A DNA stretch of 64,000 nt from UBA9926 sp913064795. Lineage in GTDB: Bacteria > Pseudomonadota > Gammaproteobacteria > Pseudomonadales > Azotimanducaceae. The notes under the pieces are model-generated. The model made no database searches. It saw nothing but the letters and a program-made list of their open reading frames with translations, and was not told where the DNA came from. Positions 45,052-56,900 of the stretch are shown here, piece by piece. The DNA is taken from the NCBI GenBank assembly GCA_045560765.1, contig JBJKZD010000003.1:87837-151836 (forward strand), given 5' to 3'. The position numbers and the translations under genes were made by a program. The stretch's first letter is position 1. Every line of letters starts with the position of its first letter.

Positions 45052-45756
45052 CTAAGCCCCACCTAAAGGCGCAGGCACCATTAAATTTACCGGAATGCCA
45101 AATTCGTCGATCACCGCATCGCCGGTAATCGGCTGCCCGCCACACTTTGCAACCCAGAACAAAATCAAGGCATCCAACACATCATCAATTTGAAGATCCG
45201 ATTTTCGGAAATCTTGATAAACCGTGTCGAGGACAGCCTCTGCGGGGATCCCACACCTTTTGAGCACAGCAATACGCTCCTGGTGGCCCTGTGCACACTT
45301 TTTAGAAGCCGCCATCGGAGAACCATTGAGTACCGCAAACGCCAGCTCTGGATGCCCCTCGAAGACCCGAAGTCGCAAGGACTCGTCGTGTCTCAACAAA
45401 CCATCCAGTTCTTTAATTTTTGGGCACAAGTACCATGATTGCAGTGATATTTTTTTCCCTTTCGCTTCAAAATTAAGCGCACATGCTGCCTCAAATGTTG
45501 GCGCGTACACCGCTGAGCGCGCAGGCACATTAAAAACGCTGGCCTTGCGGGATCCGAGCCGGGCTCTCGCCAAGCTTTCAACCTCACGATCTTGGTGCTC
45601 GGGCAACCCAATGGGCATATCAATCACAACCCGAGTTGCGCCCGTCTCTTCAATCATCTGCGCTAGAGTCTCAAAGACCCGAACTTTGAGCACCCCTTCA
45701 AGCTCGAGGGCGACCGCCCAACCTGCTCTGCAACCATCAATGCCCAAAGCACGCAC
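45052..45756 (-). CDS. DUF429 family protein
   Basis: This 234-aa protein has the DUF429 pattern: an RNase-H-like start (ALGIDGCRAGWAVALEL), VVIDMPIGLPEH, RKASVFNVPARSAVYAPTFE and, near the end, QIDDVLDALILFWVAKCGG. The aspartates in GIDGC, VIDMP and DDVLDAL suggest a nuclease-like metal site, but no function is established for the family. The GTG start overlaps the gor stop by one base (TAGTG), so it is probably translated from the same mRNA as glutathione reductase. Confidence 0.85.
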   Translation of the reverse strand: MRALGIDGCRAGWAVALELEGVLKVRVFETLAQMIEETGATRVVIDMPIGLPEHQDREVESLARARLGSRKASVFNVPARSAVYAPTFEAACALNFEAKGKKISLQSWYLCPKIKELDGLLRHDESLRLRVFEGHPELAFAVLNGSPMAASKKCAQGHQERIAVLKRCGIPAEAVLDTVYQDFRKSDLQIDDVLDALILFWVAKCGGQPITGDAVIDEFGIPVNLMVPAPLGGA

Positions 45757-47108
45757 TAGAGCGCTGTTCTCATCGTAACGAACTCTTCTGCAGCCGTTGG
45801 GTGAATGCCAACAGTTTGGTCCATGATTGCTTTGGTTACGCCCGCCTTCATCGCAACCGCTAGACCTTGAATAATTTCTCCCGCCTCGGCACCCACCATA
45901 TGAATCCCGACAACCCGATCCGTCGCATCGTCTACTATAATTTTCATCAGACTCTGCTCTTCACTGCCGCTCAGGGTGTGTTTTAAAGGTCGAAACTGAG
46001 ATCGATAGACACGAATGGCTGGATATTGGCTTCGGGCCTCTGCTTCAGTCAAACCCACGGTCGCAATGTTAGGCTGGCAAAACACAGCCGTCGCAATATC
46101 GTTGTAATCCATCACCTGGGGTTTGCCCGCAAACTGGGTGCTGGCAAAACACATCGCCTCCTGAATAGCGACAGGCGTCAGCTGAATTCGGTCTGTAACG
46201 TCACCTAATGCAAAGATATTAGGCTCTGAGGTCTGATATTGATCATCGACAATAATGGCTCCGTTCTCGCGCTGCGCAACATTTACCGTTTCAAGGCCAA
46301 GATCCGCAACCGCGGGTTTACGCCCAGTCGCGGCCAAAATCACGTCGGTTTCAATGACACGTCCATCTTCAAACGTTCCGCGCAGAGCGCCTGATGGCAT
46401 CTGCTCGACAGCAGCTAAAGTACTTTCAAACGAGAGCGCGATCTCTTTTTTCTCAAGCTCGGATTGGACCAAATGCCGCACATCATCATCGAAGCCCCGC
46501 AAGAATAATGGGCCTCGATAGGCGAGCTCCGTCTGGACCCCGAGGCCCGCGTAAATACCCGCAAATTCGACCGCGATATAACCCCCTCCTAGAATCAATG
46601 CACGTTTTGGCAAGGTCTCAAGGTAGAAGGCTTCATTGGATGTGATGATATGTTCGGCGCCGGGTATCGATTGCTTTGTAGGCCAGCCGCCGGTTGCAAT
46701 CAAAATTTTATCCGTAGTCACTTGCTTATCGCCGACACTGATGGTGTGCGCGTCGAGGATTCGAGCCCTGCCGTCGAAATGCGTCACGCCGGCGCCCTCT
46801 AACAGACCTTCATAGATTCCATTGAGCCGCAAAATTTCCTTATCTTTGTTGGCGAGCAGCGTCGTCCAATCAAAGTCAGGTTGTTGAGACAGCCACCCAT
46901 AGCCTTTCGCTTCCGAAAAATCGTCATGGTAGTGCGAGGCGTAGACAAATAATTTTTTGGGAATACAGCCCACATTGACGCAAGTGCCGCCCATATACTT
47001 CTCTTCCGCTGTTGCGACCCGCGCGCCGTATTGCGCGCTCATACGGGCGGCTCGCACTCCGCCGGAGCCCACTCCAATCACAAATAAATCATAGTCATAT
47101 GTGCTCAC
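45756..47108 (-). CDS. gor: Glutathione-disulfide reductase
   Basis: Gor reduces glutathione disulfide with NADPH. From the GTG at 47108 the product is 450 aa: FAD motif DLFVIGVGSGGVRAAR, redox cysteines C43 and C48 in GGTCVNVGCIPKKL, NADPH motif LGGGYIAVEFAGIY, FALGDVT, and the C-terminal HPTAAEEFVTMR with the catalytic histidine. A TTG at 47126 also opens the frame, but AGAAAGGA lies 7 bases before the GTG. The C-terminus and lack of a mercuric-reductase HMA domain support glutathione over mercury. DUF429 follows on the same transcript. Confidence 0.94.
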   Translation of the reverse strand: MSTYDYDLFVIGVGSGGVRAARMSAQYGARVATAEEKYMGGTCVNVGCIPKKLFVYASHYHDDFSEAKGYGWLSQQPDFDWTTLLANKDKEILRLNGIYEGLLEGAGVTHFDGRARILDAHTISVGDKQVTTDKILIATGGWPTKQSIPGAEHIITSNEAFYLETLPKRALILGGGYIAVEFAGIYAGLGVQTELAYRGPLFLRGFDDDVRHLVQSELEKKEIALSFESTLAAVEQMPSGALRGTFEDGRVIETDVILAATGRKPAVADLGLETVNVAQRENGAIIVDDQYQTSEPNIFALGDVTDRIQLTPVAIQEAMCFASTQFAGKPQVMDYNDIATAVFCQPNIATVGLTEAEARSQYPAIRVYRSQFRPLKHTLSGSEEQSLMKIIVDDATDRVVGIHMVGAEAGEIIQGLAVAMKAGVTKAIMDQTVGIHPTAAEEFVTMRTAL

Positions 47109-47180
47109 ACGGCTGTCCTTTCTCAAAACCTAAGCCGCTAGGATACACTAGGCGCTTCCCGACTGGAGGCTTCTAACCCA

Positions 47181-47705
47181 ATGAAAGCCCGTTTAGTGCC
47201 GTTTGAATCCTGCCCAATCGTACAATCACTCGGTTTTGAGCTTGCGGTCGTCGGCGCAGATCGCCTGGTTCTCAGAGTGACCGTGACGGGTGCGATTGCT
47301 TCGAAACTCGCTATCACCAAGGTCCCGAGGCAGCGACGTTCCGGACTCTGGAACGACCACTGTTTCGAACTGTTTATCCGAGCGCCTGGATCAGACGTCT
47401 ATTGGGAATGGAACCTAGCGCCTTCCGGGCACTGGCAGTGTTTTCGGTTTAGCCAGTACCGAAAGAACAGAACCTTGAGCGAGCTACTCACCCTGAGCAG
47501 CTGTGTGAGCCACTGCAAGGCGGATGCCTACGCACTTGAAGCGGAACTGTTTCGCTCCCAGGACCCCATTTGGCAAAAACAAAGCCTCAAAATCGGCCTC
47601 TGCGCTGTGATTCGGTCCAGCGAAGATCTGAGCTATTTTGCGCTCAACCACGGCGCGCGACCGGATTTCCATGATCCGCACCAATATGTTGAGATATCCC
47701 TATGA
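47181..47705 (+). CDS. DOMON-like domain protein
   Basis: The 174-aa product has a beta-rich fold with LWNDHCFELFIRAPGSDVYWE followed by WNLAPSGHWQCFRFSQYR, which matches the DOMON-like/carbohydrate-binding-9-like family. There is no signal peptide. A GGAGG ribosome site precedes the ATG by about a dozen bases. The stop overlaps the next start as ATGA, so it is coupled to a NamZ-type muramidase gene, a pairing I have seen in other genomes. It may bind a sugar fragment such as N-acetylmuramic acid (inference). Confidence 0.75.
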   Translation: MKARLVPFESCPIVQSLGFELAVVGADRLVLRVTVTGAIASKLAITKVPRQRRSGLWNDHCFELFIRAPGSDVYWEWNLAPSGHWQCFRFSQYRKNRTLSELLTLSSCVSHCKADAYALEAELFRSQDPIWQKQSLKIGLCAVIRSSEDLSYFALNHGARPDFHDPHQYVEISL

Positions 47706-48910
47706 CAAAATTTTGTTATGGCATTGAACGCCTACTGAACACACCGAGTCTTATTAACACCCTGAGGGCACAACGCGTTGGTCTCGTCGCCCACCCCGGG
47801 TCGTTGACCCAAGACATGACCCATACCCTCGACGCACTGATTCACGCCGACATCCATCCCTTGCGGGTTTTCGGCCCTCAGCACGGCGTCCGGGGCGACA
47901 AACAGGACAACATGATCGAGTCACCAGACTTTATTGACCCCGTTCATCAAATTCCTGTAATCAGCCTTTATGGAAATCACCGCAGACCGACCAGCAAAAT
48001 GATCGAAGATCTCGACATCATTATTTTTGACCTGCAGGATCTAGGATGCCGCATCTACACCTACATCTCGACGCTGCATTACTTCCTTGAAGTGGCCAGC
48101 GTTGCAGGAAAATCAGTCTGGGTATTAGATCGACCTAATCCAGCAGGACGAGGCATCGATGGATTGCGATTACTTCCCGGCGAGGAAAGTTTTGTTGGGG
48201 TCGCGGCTTTACCGTGCCGCTATGGGCTCACCGCCGGCGAGCTAGCTGGATGGTTTAATGATCAGCTACCCCAACCCGCCGATTTATCGGTGATCCCAAT
48301 GACCCATTACGATCCAACCACTCACCCGGAATTTGGATGGCCGTCTAGTCTGCCTTGGGTGAATCCAAGCCCCAATGCAAGTAGCCTGAATATGGCCAGA
48401 CTGTTTTCAGGCACCGTGCTACTCGAAGGCACCCTGCTGTCCGAAGGACGTGGAACGACAACACCCCTTGAAGTGGTTGGCAGCCCGGGTTTTCCAGCAG
48501 ATCAGATCAAACGCCGACTTCAAGCAGATTTAAGTACAGAGCTAGCTGGAATGAAAATCAGAACCTGTTTTTTCGAGCCCACATTCCACAAGCACCAGGG
48601 ACAACTCTGCGAAGGACTCCAGTTCCATACAGAGGTCCCGGGCTTCAATGCCGAGAACTGCCAACCGTTTTTCATCTTGGCTTATGTGCTGAAGCTATTC
48701 CGGGAACTGCAGCCCGATGCAGCGCTTTGGCGAAATCACGAGTATGAGTACGAACTCGATCGACTTCCAATTGACGTGATTAACGGCGGCGGTGACCTAC
48801 GAACCTGGGTGGACGACGACAAGCAAACCCTTGAGCAGCTTCGGGGGCGCCTAAACAGTGCCCGGGAGGACTGGGCTCAAGAGATTCGGTCTTACTACCT
48901 CTACCCCTAG
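47702..48910 (+). CDS. NamZ/DUF1343 exo-beta-N-acetylmuramidase family protein
   Basis: This 402-aa protein matches DUF1343, whose characterised member is NamZ of Bacillus subtilis, an exo-acting beta-N-acetylmuramidase (GH171). Blocks seen are RVGLVAHPGSLT, FGPQHGVRGDKQDNM, IIFDLQDLGCRIYTYISTL, LDRPNPAGRGIDG, TAGELAGWFND, PWVNPSPNASSLNMARLF and LSEGRGTTTPLEVVG. No signal peptide is evident, so it probably acts on recycled muropeptide fragments in the cytoplasm. The gene overlaps the DOMON-like gene by 4 bases. Confidence 0.88.
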   Translation: MTKFCYGIERLLNTPSLINTLRAQRVGLVAHPGSLTQDMTHTLDALIHADIHPLRVFGPQHGVRGDKQDNMIESPDFIDPVHQIPVISLYGNHRRPTSKMIEDLDIIIFDLQDLGCRIYTYISTLHYFLEVASVAGKSVWVLDRPNPAGRGIDGLRLLPGEESFVGVAALPCRYGLTAGELAGWFNDQLPQPADLSVIPMTHYDPTTHPEFGWPSSLPWVNPSPNASSLNMARLFSGTVLLEGTLLSEGRGTTTPLEVVGSPGFPADQIKRRLQADLSTELAGMKIRTCFFEPTFHKHQGQLCEGLQFHTEVPGFNAENCQPFFILAYVLKLFRELQPDAALWRNHEYEYELDRLPIDVINGGGDLRTWVDDDKQTLEQLRGRLNSAREDWAQEIRSYYLYP

Positions 48911-49014
48911 GCCGCAATCCGCAAACGCCAATCCACCTTTCTCAGCGCGTTGGTCCACCTCCTGCCAGCTCCCCCACACTGTGTTAGCATCCGCTTTTTA
49001 AACAGGAGTCGCTC

Positions 49015-50124
49015 GTGGGGAATGCATTCAAAATCGCTGTATTGGCTGGAGATGCCATCGGTCCAGAAATTATGACGCAAGCCGTTCGGGTTTTTGACTT
49101 ATTGCACGAGCACCGTGATCACGCTTTCGAATTGATCGAAGCCCCCTTCGGCGCCCACGCCTATTTTAGCCACGGCCAAAGTTTTCCCGAGGAAACCCAA
49201 GCCATTTGTGATTCAGCCGACGCAATTTTGAAGGGGCCTGTGGGTTTATCTTTCGAAGATTCGCAAAAAATTCCGCCCGAGGAGCAAGCGGAAAGAGGCG
49301 CCATCTTGCCGCTTCGGGCGCGTTACCAAACCTTCGCGAACTTCCGACCGATCTATTTAAGCCCTGATATGGCCCACTTCTCCCCGCTTAAACCAGAAAT
49401 CATTAAAGATGGCATCGACATCTTGCTCATCCGAGAACTTGTCGGGGGTCTCTATTTTGGCCCCAAAGAGCGTGGCACTAATGCAGAGGGGCTAAGATAT
49501 GTCCATGAAACCTTGGCCTATGATGAGGCTCAAATCAGGCGCGTGCTGAACGTCGCTTTTGAGCAAGCGCAAGCGCGATCCCAGCGGCTACACAACATCC
49601 ATAAAAGTAATGTCTTGATGTCGAGCTTACTGTGGAACGAAATACTCGATGAGGTTCGGGTTGATTTTCCCTCTGTTGAAGTCATTCCCATGTTGGTCGA
49701 TGCCGCCGCCACCGCATTGTGTCTGAATCCGGGTCAGTTTGATGTCATGGTCATGGAAAACATGTTCGGCGACATATTGTCGGATCAAGGCGGCGGAATT
49801 TTGGGCTCATTGGGGCTAATGCCATCGGCTTGCGTCGGACCTGAAAAAGCCTACTACGAGCCATCCCACGGCTCTGCGCCGGATATCGCTGGGCAAAACA
49901 TTGCCAACCCTTACTCTATGATTGGATCGGTTGCGATGCTTTTAGAGATGAGCTGTGGCCTTAAAGAGGAGTCAGAACTTGTCTGGCAGGCGATGAAAAG
50001 CGTTTTTGAGGCGGGTTACACCACCGCCGACCTGAAGGGAGGCGGTTCCAGCGCAAACACGGTTACGACCGATGTCTTTGGGGATCTAGTCATCGGCAAC
50101 CTTGTGGCGCTATTGAAAGCTTAG
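49015..50124 (+). CDS. leuB: 3-isopropylmalate dehydrogenase-like protein
   Basis: This NAD-dependent beta-hydroxyacid oxidative decarboxylase has 369 aa. It shows AVLAGDAIGPEIM, LLIRELVGGLYFGPKERG (the LeuB R-E-L-x-G-G-x-Y-F-G motif), MVMENMFGDILSDQGGGILGS and EPSHGSAPDIAGQNIANPY. In the leucine pathway it converts 3-isopropylmalate to 4-methyl-2-oxopentanoate. The GTG start has AGGAG at 49004-49008. It is away from leuA, leuC and leuD here, and differs from typical LeuB in several places, so another 3-substituted malate cannot be excluded. Confidence 0.83.
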   Translation: MGNAFKIAVLAGDAIGPEIMTQAVRVFDLLHEHRDHAFELIEAPFGAHAYFSHGQSFPEETQAICDSADAILKGPVGLSFEDSQKIPPEEQAERGAILPLRARYQTFANFRPIYLSPDMAHFSPLKPEIIKDGIDILLIRELVGGLYFGPKERGTNAEGLRYVHETLAYDEAQIRRVLNVAFEQAQARSQRLHNIHKSNVLMSSLLWNEILDEVRVDFPSVEVIPMLVDAAATALCLNPGQFDVMVMENMFGDILSDQGGGILGSLGLMPSACVGPEKAYYEPSHGSAPDIAGQNIANPYSMIGSVAMLLEMSCGLKEESELVWQAMKSVFEAGYTTADLKGGGSSANTVTTDVFGDLVIGNLVALLKA

Positions 50125-50595
50125 TCGAACCAGCAGTCTCGTCGCGACAACTTGATCCCAAAGGACATTAACGCTCGGCACTTTGGATTTAGTCTCAGGT
50201 TGCACGGCACAGCGGCATCACCAACCCGATAGCGCCCTACGTTCCGTAATCGGACAATCTTGATACAAATTTCAGCTGGCTGACACTGAACCTAGGTGCA
50301 CACTCACGCTCGTGAGGGAGAGCGCATCTTTGTATAAGCTAAAAAGTTCGGTCTCCTGTGAGACTTTTCGCAATGGCGCCAATTCCTAGCCATCAAAAAG
50401 AACTTAGCCGCACCAGGCTTTACACTTTCTCTTTAGTCCTGTTGCGAAGGAACTGGGGAAGCAGTGGGGAAATCGCTGAACGCCAGTCTTCTTACCTTAT
50501 GCTAGCTTCTCCTAACGAACTCTAAAGAACTAACTGGCCCTCGCGACCAACAAAATAGAAATCGGTTAATACACGTCACGATCCCCTAACAATCT
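50125..50595. other. Intergenic region between leuB and the pilY operon
   Basis: No gene is apparent. Features are a 6-bp palindromic stem (CTCACG-CT-CGTGAG, 50303-50316) and a weak terminator-like hairpin, GTCTC (50351-50355) with GAGAC (50360-50364) followed by TTTT, some 220 bases after leuB. Both flanking genes converge here. Confidence 0.35.
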
Positions 50596-50943
50596 CTAAC
50601 GGCCGAGACTAGTGCCTACGGGAAAACGTTCAACTGATAATGCCAATCGCCCAGAGTTTGTTTCTTTGTACTGCACACTTACCGGATCTCCAATCGAAAA
50701 TCGAAGCAGACTCAGCGGCAATGTCCTGCCACTTCTCAAAACATCAAGAAATTGCGTCCGCACTTCTCCAGACTCCACCACCTCATAGGGCACACCATCG
50801 ACCCAAAGCTTCTGCTTGGATATAGAAACTTTCTGGATTGTTCCAAGAAATTCATAAACCTCTTCAGCTTTGATCGATTCTATCGAGCTCAAAAAAATCA
50901 CCACGACATACGAGGCTTTTAGAAACGTTAATTTTGGAGCCAT
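50596..50943 (-). CDS. Small exported protein, PilY2-like
   Basis: This 115-aa protein has a signal peptide (FLKASYVVVIFLSSIESIKA) and a short beta-rich mature domain (FLGTIQKVSISKQKLWVDG, SIGDPVSVQYKE, LALSVERFPVG) that looks like an OB-type barrel. It lies 55 bases after pilY1 on the same strand. In Pseudomonas a small gene, pilY2, of similar size follows pilY1, and the position and fold suggest an equivalent here. The sequence itself does not prove this, so I leave the symbol empty. Confidence 0.6.
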   Translation of the reverse strand: MAPKLTFLKASYVVVIFLSSIESIKAEEVYEFLGTIQKVSISKQKLWVDGVPYEVVESGEVRTQFLDVLRSGRTLPLSLLRFSIGDPVSVQYKETNSGRLALSVERFPVGTSLGR

Positions 50944-50998
50944 AAATACAAACTACTTAAGGGTTTTTAGTGATTGGAACGGGTCTTCTCTGGAGCCT

Positions 50999-53900
50999 TC
51001 AATTGATTCGGCGCCAAGACATACGTCCAGTTCGAATCGTCCTTTTGGTGTTGGTCAAGACTGCATCAAGCGTACCGTCCGAGGTTTGAGTGAAACGCCT
51101 CTCACCGAGAAAAGCTGAATCTGATGGCGTTGCTGACCCAAATCCATAAGCGGCCAATATTCGATTCGTTCCATCGCCTGCCAACTGATCGAACAACCCA
51201 TCATTATTCAAATCAAAAATGCCTTCCTCTTGACATTGAAGCCCACCCGTAACCGGGCAAAATGCAAGTGCAAAACCGCCTGTTACCGAAGAACAGGTTT
51301 CGGCGCCTTGTCTCGGAAGCACGGAGTTTACAAATGCCAAACCTCCCCGCAGTTGAATATTTCTTATGGCACGTTCTCCGGGATGTTCGATTGTCGTCGG
51401 GTCCCCCTCAGCAGTCACGGCCAATTCATTATACCAACCCAAAATACCGTCGGAATCATCCGTCGGTATCGCGTAGTTCACCGGATTCGAACTCAATGTC
51501 CGTGCACAAATCCGAGAATCATCAACCTCACTACCTCCGCTGACTAGACTCTCACACACTGCTGTGTACTTTTGCTTCACTAATGCAGACTTGGGAATGA
51601 CTGAATCGCTAAATCGGTCCCACAACCCGTAAATGCTCTGCAGCGCTGTATCGGTGATATCTGATCGATTGGAATATCTACCGGTCGCAAAGATGACAAT
51701 CACCCCCACACCCGACGGATGCGCTACAACGATTGGTTTCGATAGCGCAGGCTGCACTGATCCTAGGCTGGATCTGGCCGAAAATATTTTAGTCACCCGC
51801 CACTGGTCCGAAATACCGGCGCCATATTTACATTGTCGCAGGCCTCCTCCATACCAATCGCTCGCCGATTCGTCTTCCTGGGTAGTACCCTCTAAATCAG
51901 CTCTGCAAAGGTCGAAACGATAGAAGTTTCCATGCACATCTCCAGCATAGAGATAATCAATTGTTCCGTTGCGATCGATATCGATGCCTCTAACTCCACC
52001 TAGGCCATTCGCGTTCCCATCAGTATCGGCACCATTTTCCGTGGTGATCTTATAGAAATCTTTAGCCTCTGAATCACATCCTTCCCGATAGGCTTGTTCA
52101 TCGCCCCTAAGCGAGTCCGGATGACACCAAATACCATCTCGACCGGCATCCAATTTCAGAGCAAACAGCTTTGCAATGCCCGAAGTTGAATTAATCCCGT
52201 TGCCGAAAAAAGCGACCCATTCGCGCTCCCCATCGGAACCCACAATATTGCTCATAGCGAGCAACGGACGATCGGTAGTGTAACCGAGATCTTTTATGGG
52301 CTTAGGCGGTATTTCAAAGTCAAAAAAAAGGTCTCTATCAACATCAACATATGCCAAACCATTGCTATCTACTGGATAGACGTCGTCCTTTTCTGTGAAC
52401 TCCCAAAACACCAAGTCATCGCCGCTTGCGCCACTCTCGAAGTCTGTCGGATCAGTAATGTTGAGCGCAAAAAAGCCTTTTCCACCAAGGCCATAACCAC
52501 CCAACAAAAGTGTATGCCAATCACGGGGCTTAGAACTGCCTACCGATAGTTCTTCTTCACTGGTGGGAGGCCCAATAAAGACATCTTCAACGGCTGGCGA
52601 GAGATCAACGAAATAGCGATGCTGATAATTCAGCGCTGAGAGCATATTTAAACGATTATTAAAGCGCCCATCGAGGACTTGAGATGGAATGTAGGCCAAC
52701 CTCTCCTGTCCCGTATTTCCATCAAATCCATGAAGAATCCCATCATTAGCCCCGGTATAGAGGATGTTAGGTCGTTTGCTATAAATCTCGTTGGTCTTAA
52801 AATTAAAATATCCTTTCTCACCCTGAGGATAAGGCAGAGCACTCCGGCCCCTCCTATTTGGTACGTCGACGTAGACAGGGGATGAACCAACGATGTCACC
52901 TAACAGAGATGCTCTAGGCCTGTAGAGGCCATCAGGCTTACCATTTTCAGGATCCAATTCCTTAGACTGGTCACCACGAAAATAAGCTACCTTTTCGGAA
53001 AGTTCAGCTGCTTTGCTGGAAAAATTGCAGCCTGCAATCGAAAGCTCCAAAAGGGCATCCTTTTGATCGCAGGTCAGGTTGTCCACGAAAAACGGCACGC
53101 CGGAATTAGTAAGCGGGTTGAAGGTAAAGACCGGCCGAACGACCGGATCAACCTTGCTGAGCTCCGATCCGGCATCCCATAAAGGTTCATCAATTATTGT
53201 CCCATCAGCTCGCAATCTCTGAGCCACTAGCGCCCCGGTGCTTTGGGCAATGTTGTAAGACCCTTTGTAGAGAATGGAATCATCTTCTAGTTCATCAGAG
53301 CTGAAGCTGACTGCACTAGCAGCACCCTCTCCTTCTTGAATTTCGTCCAAAACATCATTGATGTCCTTTGCCAATTGCGAGGGATTAGACGACGAAAACA
53401 GACGTCCCCTGCCGTTAAAAGCGGCATGTTGCGTATCGTCGACCCTCTGCTGTTTATTACTGCTGGGAATTGGATCGCCCCAGTTAACCGGCATCGAGAT
53501 ATCAATGGGCTCCTCAACCCCTGGTTCCTGGCCGAAAGAAATAACGTAAGTTTTCATATGTTGATGCATACGGTTGTTTGGAAAAACCACCTCTGCATTG
53601 GCTCTCGCAACATCTAAGGCTTTAACCGGAACTTCGTCTACCAAGGTAGGATGAAGGTCCTCTTCGTAGTATTTCATGGCGACATCAGCAAGAGTATTGC
53701 TCTCATTGCCAGACCCCTTAAATGCGCCACCGTCAAAGGCGGAGTCATCGTTACCATCGGGATCACCCCTTAGCCCTGGACTATCACCAGTCCAGTATCC
53801 ATCGGTGATCAAAATCGTAGTATTGCTCTGACAGGTCCCTTCTGGAGCTGCAACCACAGGACAGCCCTGCGCTCCCGGCAGCCCATCTCCAGCATTCATA

Positions 53901-56900
53901 ATGTTGTTTGCACGCTCACACCGAAAATATTGTCCTGCGTTTCGCAGCGCGCGCCTAAGCGGCGTATTTCCGGCAGAATTAACGTCGTACATCGCATCGA
54001 AGAAATCTCTTTTATGGCCGATCAGTGGCGAACGGTTAAAAGGTGAAATCGGTAATTTTTCAGCGGTACTTTGAAGACCAGTAAAGCCAAGACGAATATT
54101 CTCAGCCTCGGAAAAAACTGTGCTCAAGGCCAGCTTGGCTGCGTATTCTCTAGATCGCGCGTATGAGTAATAGTTCGCAAAATTCTGTTTTTCTTCCTCT
54201 AAAGTACAAAAATCTAATTCCACACAATCAACCCGAGCCTCGAATTTAGGGAAAAAGTCACTGCCATCAGAAAAACCATTGGTGGAATAGTCGATAAGCG
54301 CAGCCTCGCCGCCAGTTGGCGCAACCCACTCCGAAGCGCCGCTTTCAGCACCAATCCTGACTAGCCAGCCTTCTTTGCAGACACTACCCCCCAAAGGTGA
54401 GGGGCCATCCAGCACCCCAACAACGTTTCCTGGACAGGCTGGATCTCTAATAAAATCGGGCTGGCCGGCTACACCTGCATTTGGATTGGCAACCTTTTTA
54501 TCGACCCAAACGTAATAGCGCGCCAAATTGTTACGCGATAAGTCTCGACGGCCGCTGTTCTTCCAAGGATTAACCAATGCTCTGTTGAATTCAGAGTTTT
54601 GATAGGAATCACCATCTTCGTTGAGACCTTCCCATGGTTCGTAGCGAATCATGGGGTTGTAGTAGATCTTGTTGTAATCACTATTCTGAAGACGCCAAAG
54701 GCCTTGACCTCCCCTAGTCTCCTCCCGTTGAGTAAGCTTCCTCGCCCACCTTTGATTCAGCAGCCAAGAAGAATTGTCCGGCCAGAAATATTGATGGTTT
54801 CGTCGATCGTATCGAAAGACACCCTCACTTTCTGCCTCTTCAGTTAGAATTTCAAATGCCATGCTGCCCGAATCGTCTGTGATGACCAACACATTTGGAA
54901 GCGCGGAAAGCCCTATTTCCAGAGGTTGCTGTGTTAATTGATCATCGTGGTCTCCAGGCCTTTTGAAATCTGATGAGGCCTCTCGCTCAACCTTTAAAAC
55001 TGCGATGGTAAAGTTTCCGGAAACACACTCAGTCGCTAATCCAGAGCACGAACCTCCATCACAGGCGTTAAATGCAAAAGAAACGGTACCCGTAAACTCT
55101 GGCGGCGGCGTGTACTCAAAACTTCCATTGCCGCATGCGGCCTCAGCGAGCAAATCACCCACAACATTGCCTTTATCGTCTACAGGATCTCCCAAAGAAA
55201 AAGTGAGCGCCTGCATCGAGAGACAATCCTCCCCCTCAGGGTTACAACCCAGCCCATCGTAAATGGTGTTGTCCGTATCGAAAACCCGCGCTGCAAGGCC
55301 CAATGGTTTTGATTCGCTGGCATAACGTCCATTCCATTTTTTGGTCGTGCCTTGGTCCATCTCATCTCGCAAACCTAAAAAGATATTAGGAACATCATTC
55401 TCGGGTTCCACTGTGATGGTGACCGAACCTTCGGCTATCTGACCGTCACTATCGCTGACCCTGTAGGTAAATGATTCAATTCCATTGAAATTGTCCCAAG
55501 CGGTAAAATAAGCATTGCCGTCGTCGCCCAGTTCAAACACGTTCGCGACTGAGACAGTACCAGCACCTTGAACGATCGTTCCGGTTCTGCCCACACCACC
55601 CACCGAGACCAACCGCAGGGGAACATCGCCAGAATCATTCGCCACCACATTGATCAAGGTTCGACCTGAATCTTCGGGCAACGTAACAGAATCGTCGATC
55701 GCGGCAGTAACCGTATCAATATTAATTGGCGTCACAAGAATGGTTACATTTGCATTCGCTTCACTTTCTCCATCGGAATTGGCAGCGTTATAGGTGAAAT
55801 TCTGAGTCAAACCTACTTCGTCTCGAGTCATGGTTGTATAGATCTCGGCCCCAGTCGGATCAAAAACGAATGAACCATCATCATTGACCTGTAAGCGAGC
55901 ACCTGTTGCGAGCACGTGGAGTATATTGAGATCGAACAAGACGCCACCGATACGCAATTCGCTCACTACAAGCGCGCTTCCCTCTTTTGGATTTACGTCG
56001 TTCTGAATTAGACCCAAGCTCGAATCCACAGACAAAACGTTATCAGCAACGGTTGAAAAAGCATCAGGTTTAACCGTTGGTGTGAATCCCTGTTTGCCTG
56101 TGACAACAATAAGTATGGCTGCAGGATCACTTTCACCGTCGTCATTTGCAGCCGTGTACGTAAAAGTCATCTCAGCTGTTTCTGTCGGACCCAAGGCTTG
56201 GTAAATCGAAGCCCCCGAAACATCTAAAAGAATCGTTCCATCAGATCCGATCGTCAATATAGCGCCTGAATCAAGATTGATTGCAACTTCGCCTCCAGGA
56301 GGAACGGCATTGAATTGCCCGTTGGCAAAGATATTTGAGACCTCTAAAGCTGAAGTATCATTTGAGAGCAGACCCAGACCGGACGGCCGGTTTAGCGTTT
56401 CATTCGCAAATATCGTGTAAGGCCCATCATCTCGAGCGGTTGGAGGACTGAGGGGAACCCCTCGGATTTTGATTCTAACCTTCGCTAGATTACTGCGCCC
56501 ATCGTCATTGACCGCCCTATAAAGAAACTCAAAGGTTTTCCGTTTATTGTTTGCGGGATTGCTGTGTTGACTGTACTCAGAGTCCGAACGGGGATCGAAT
56601 TCGATATGGCCATTCGAAAAAACGGTGAGAACCGCCCCTTGCGGCCTTCGATACTCGTAGGAACCTCCAGCAACAATTGCATGAGTTTGTCCTGCCACCC
56701 TGATTGATTCGACTCGATCCGGCCGTCTCTGATCATTGCTAAGTAGATTATTCTCGCCGCGAGTTAAGATCTGAGTTCGAAGCAAATTATAAGTATCTTG
56801 CTTGGCCTTGGGCTTCCTTGCAGACACTTCCTCCGGACATAGTAAAGCGATCACAAGCAAACACATTGCAAACTGTAGCGTTGAAGACAAGCCAAGCCCC

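Noticed and set aside
50419..50424. lac-like -35 box TTTACA
   Set aside because: No acceptable -10 hexamer follows at 16-18 bases and no gene starts nearby on the plus strand.
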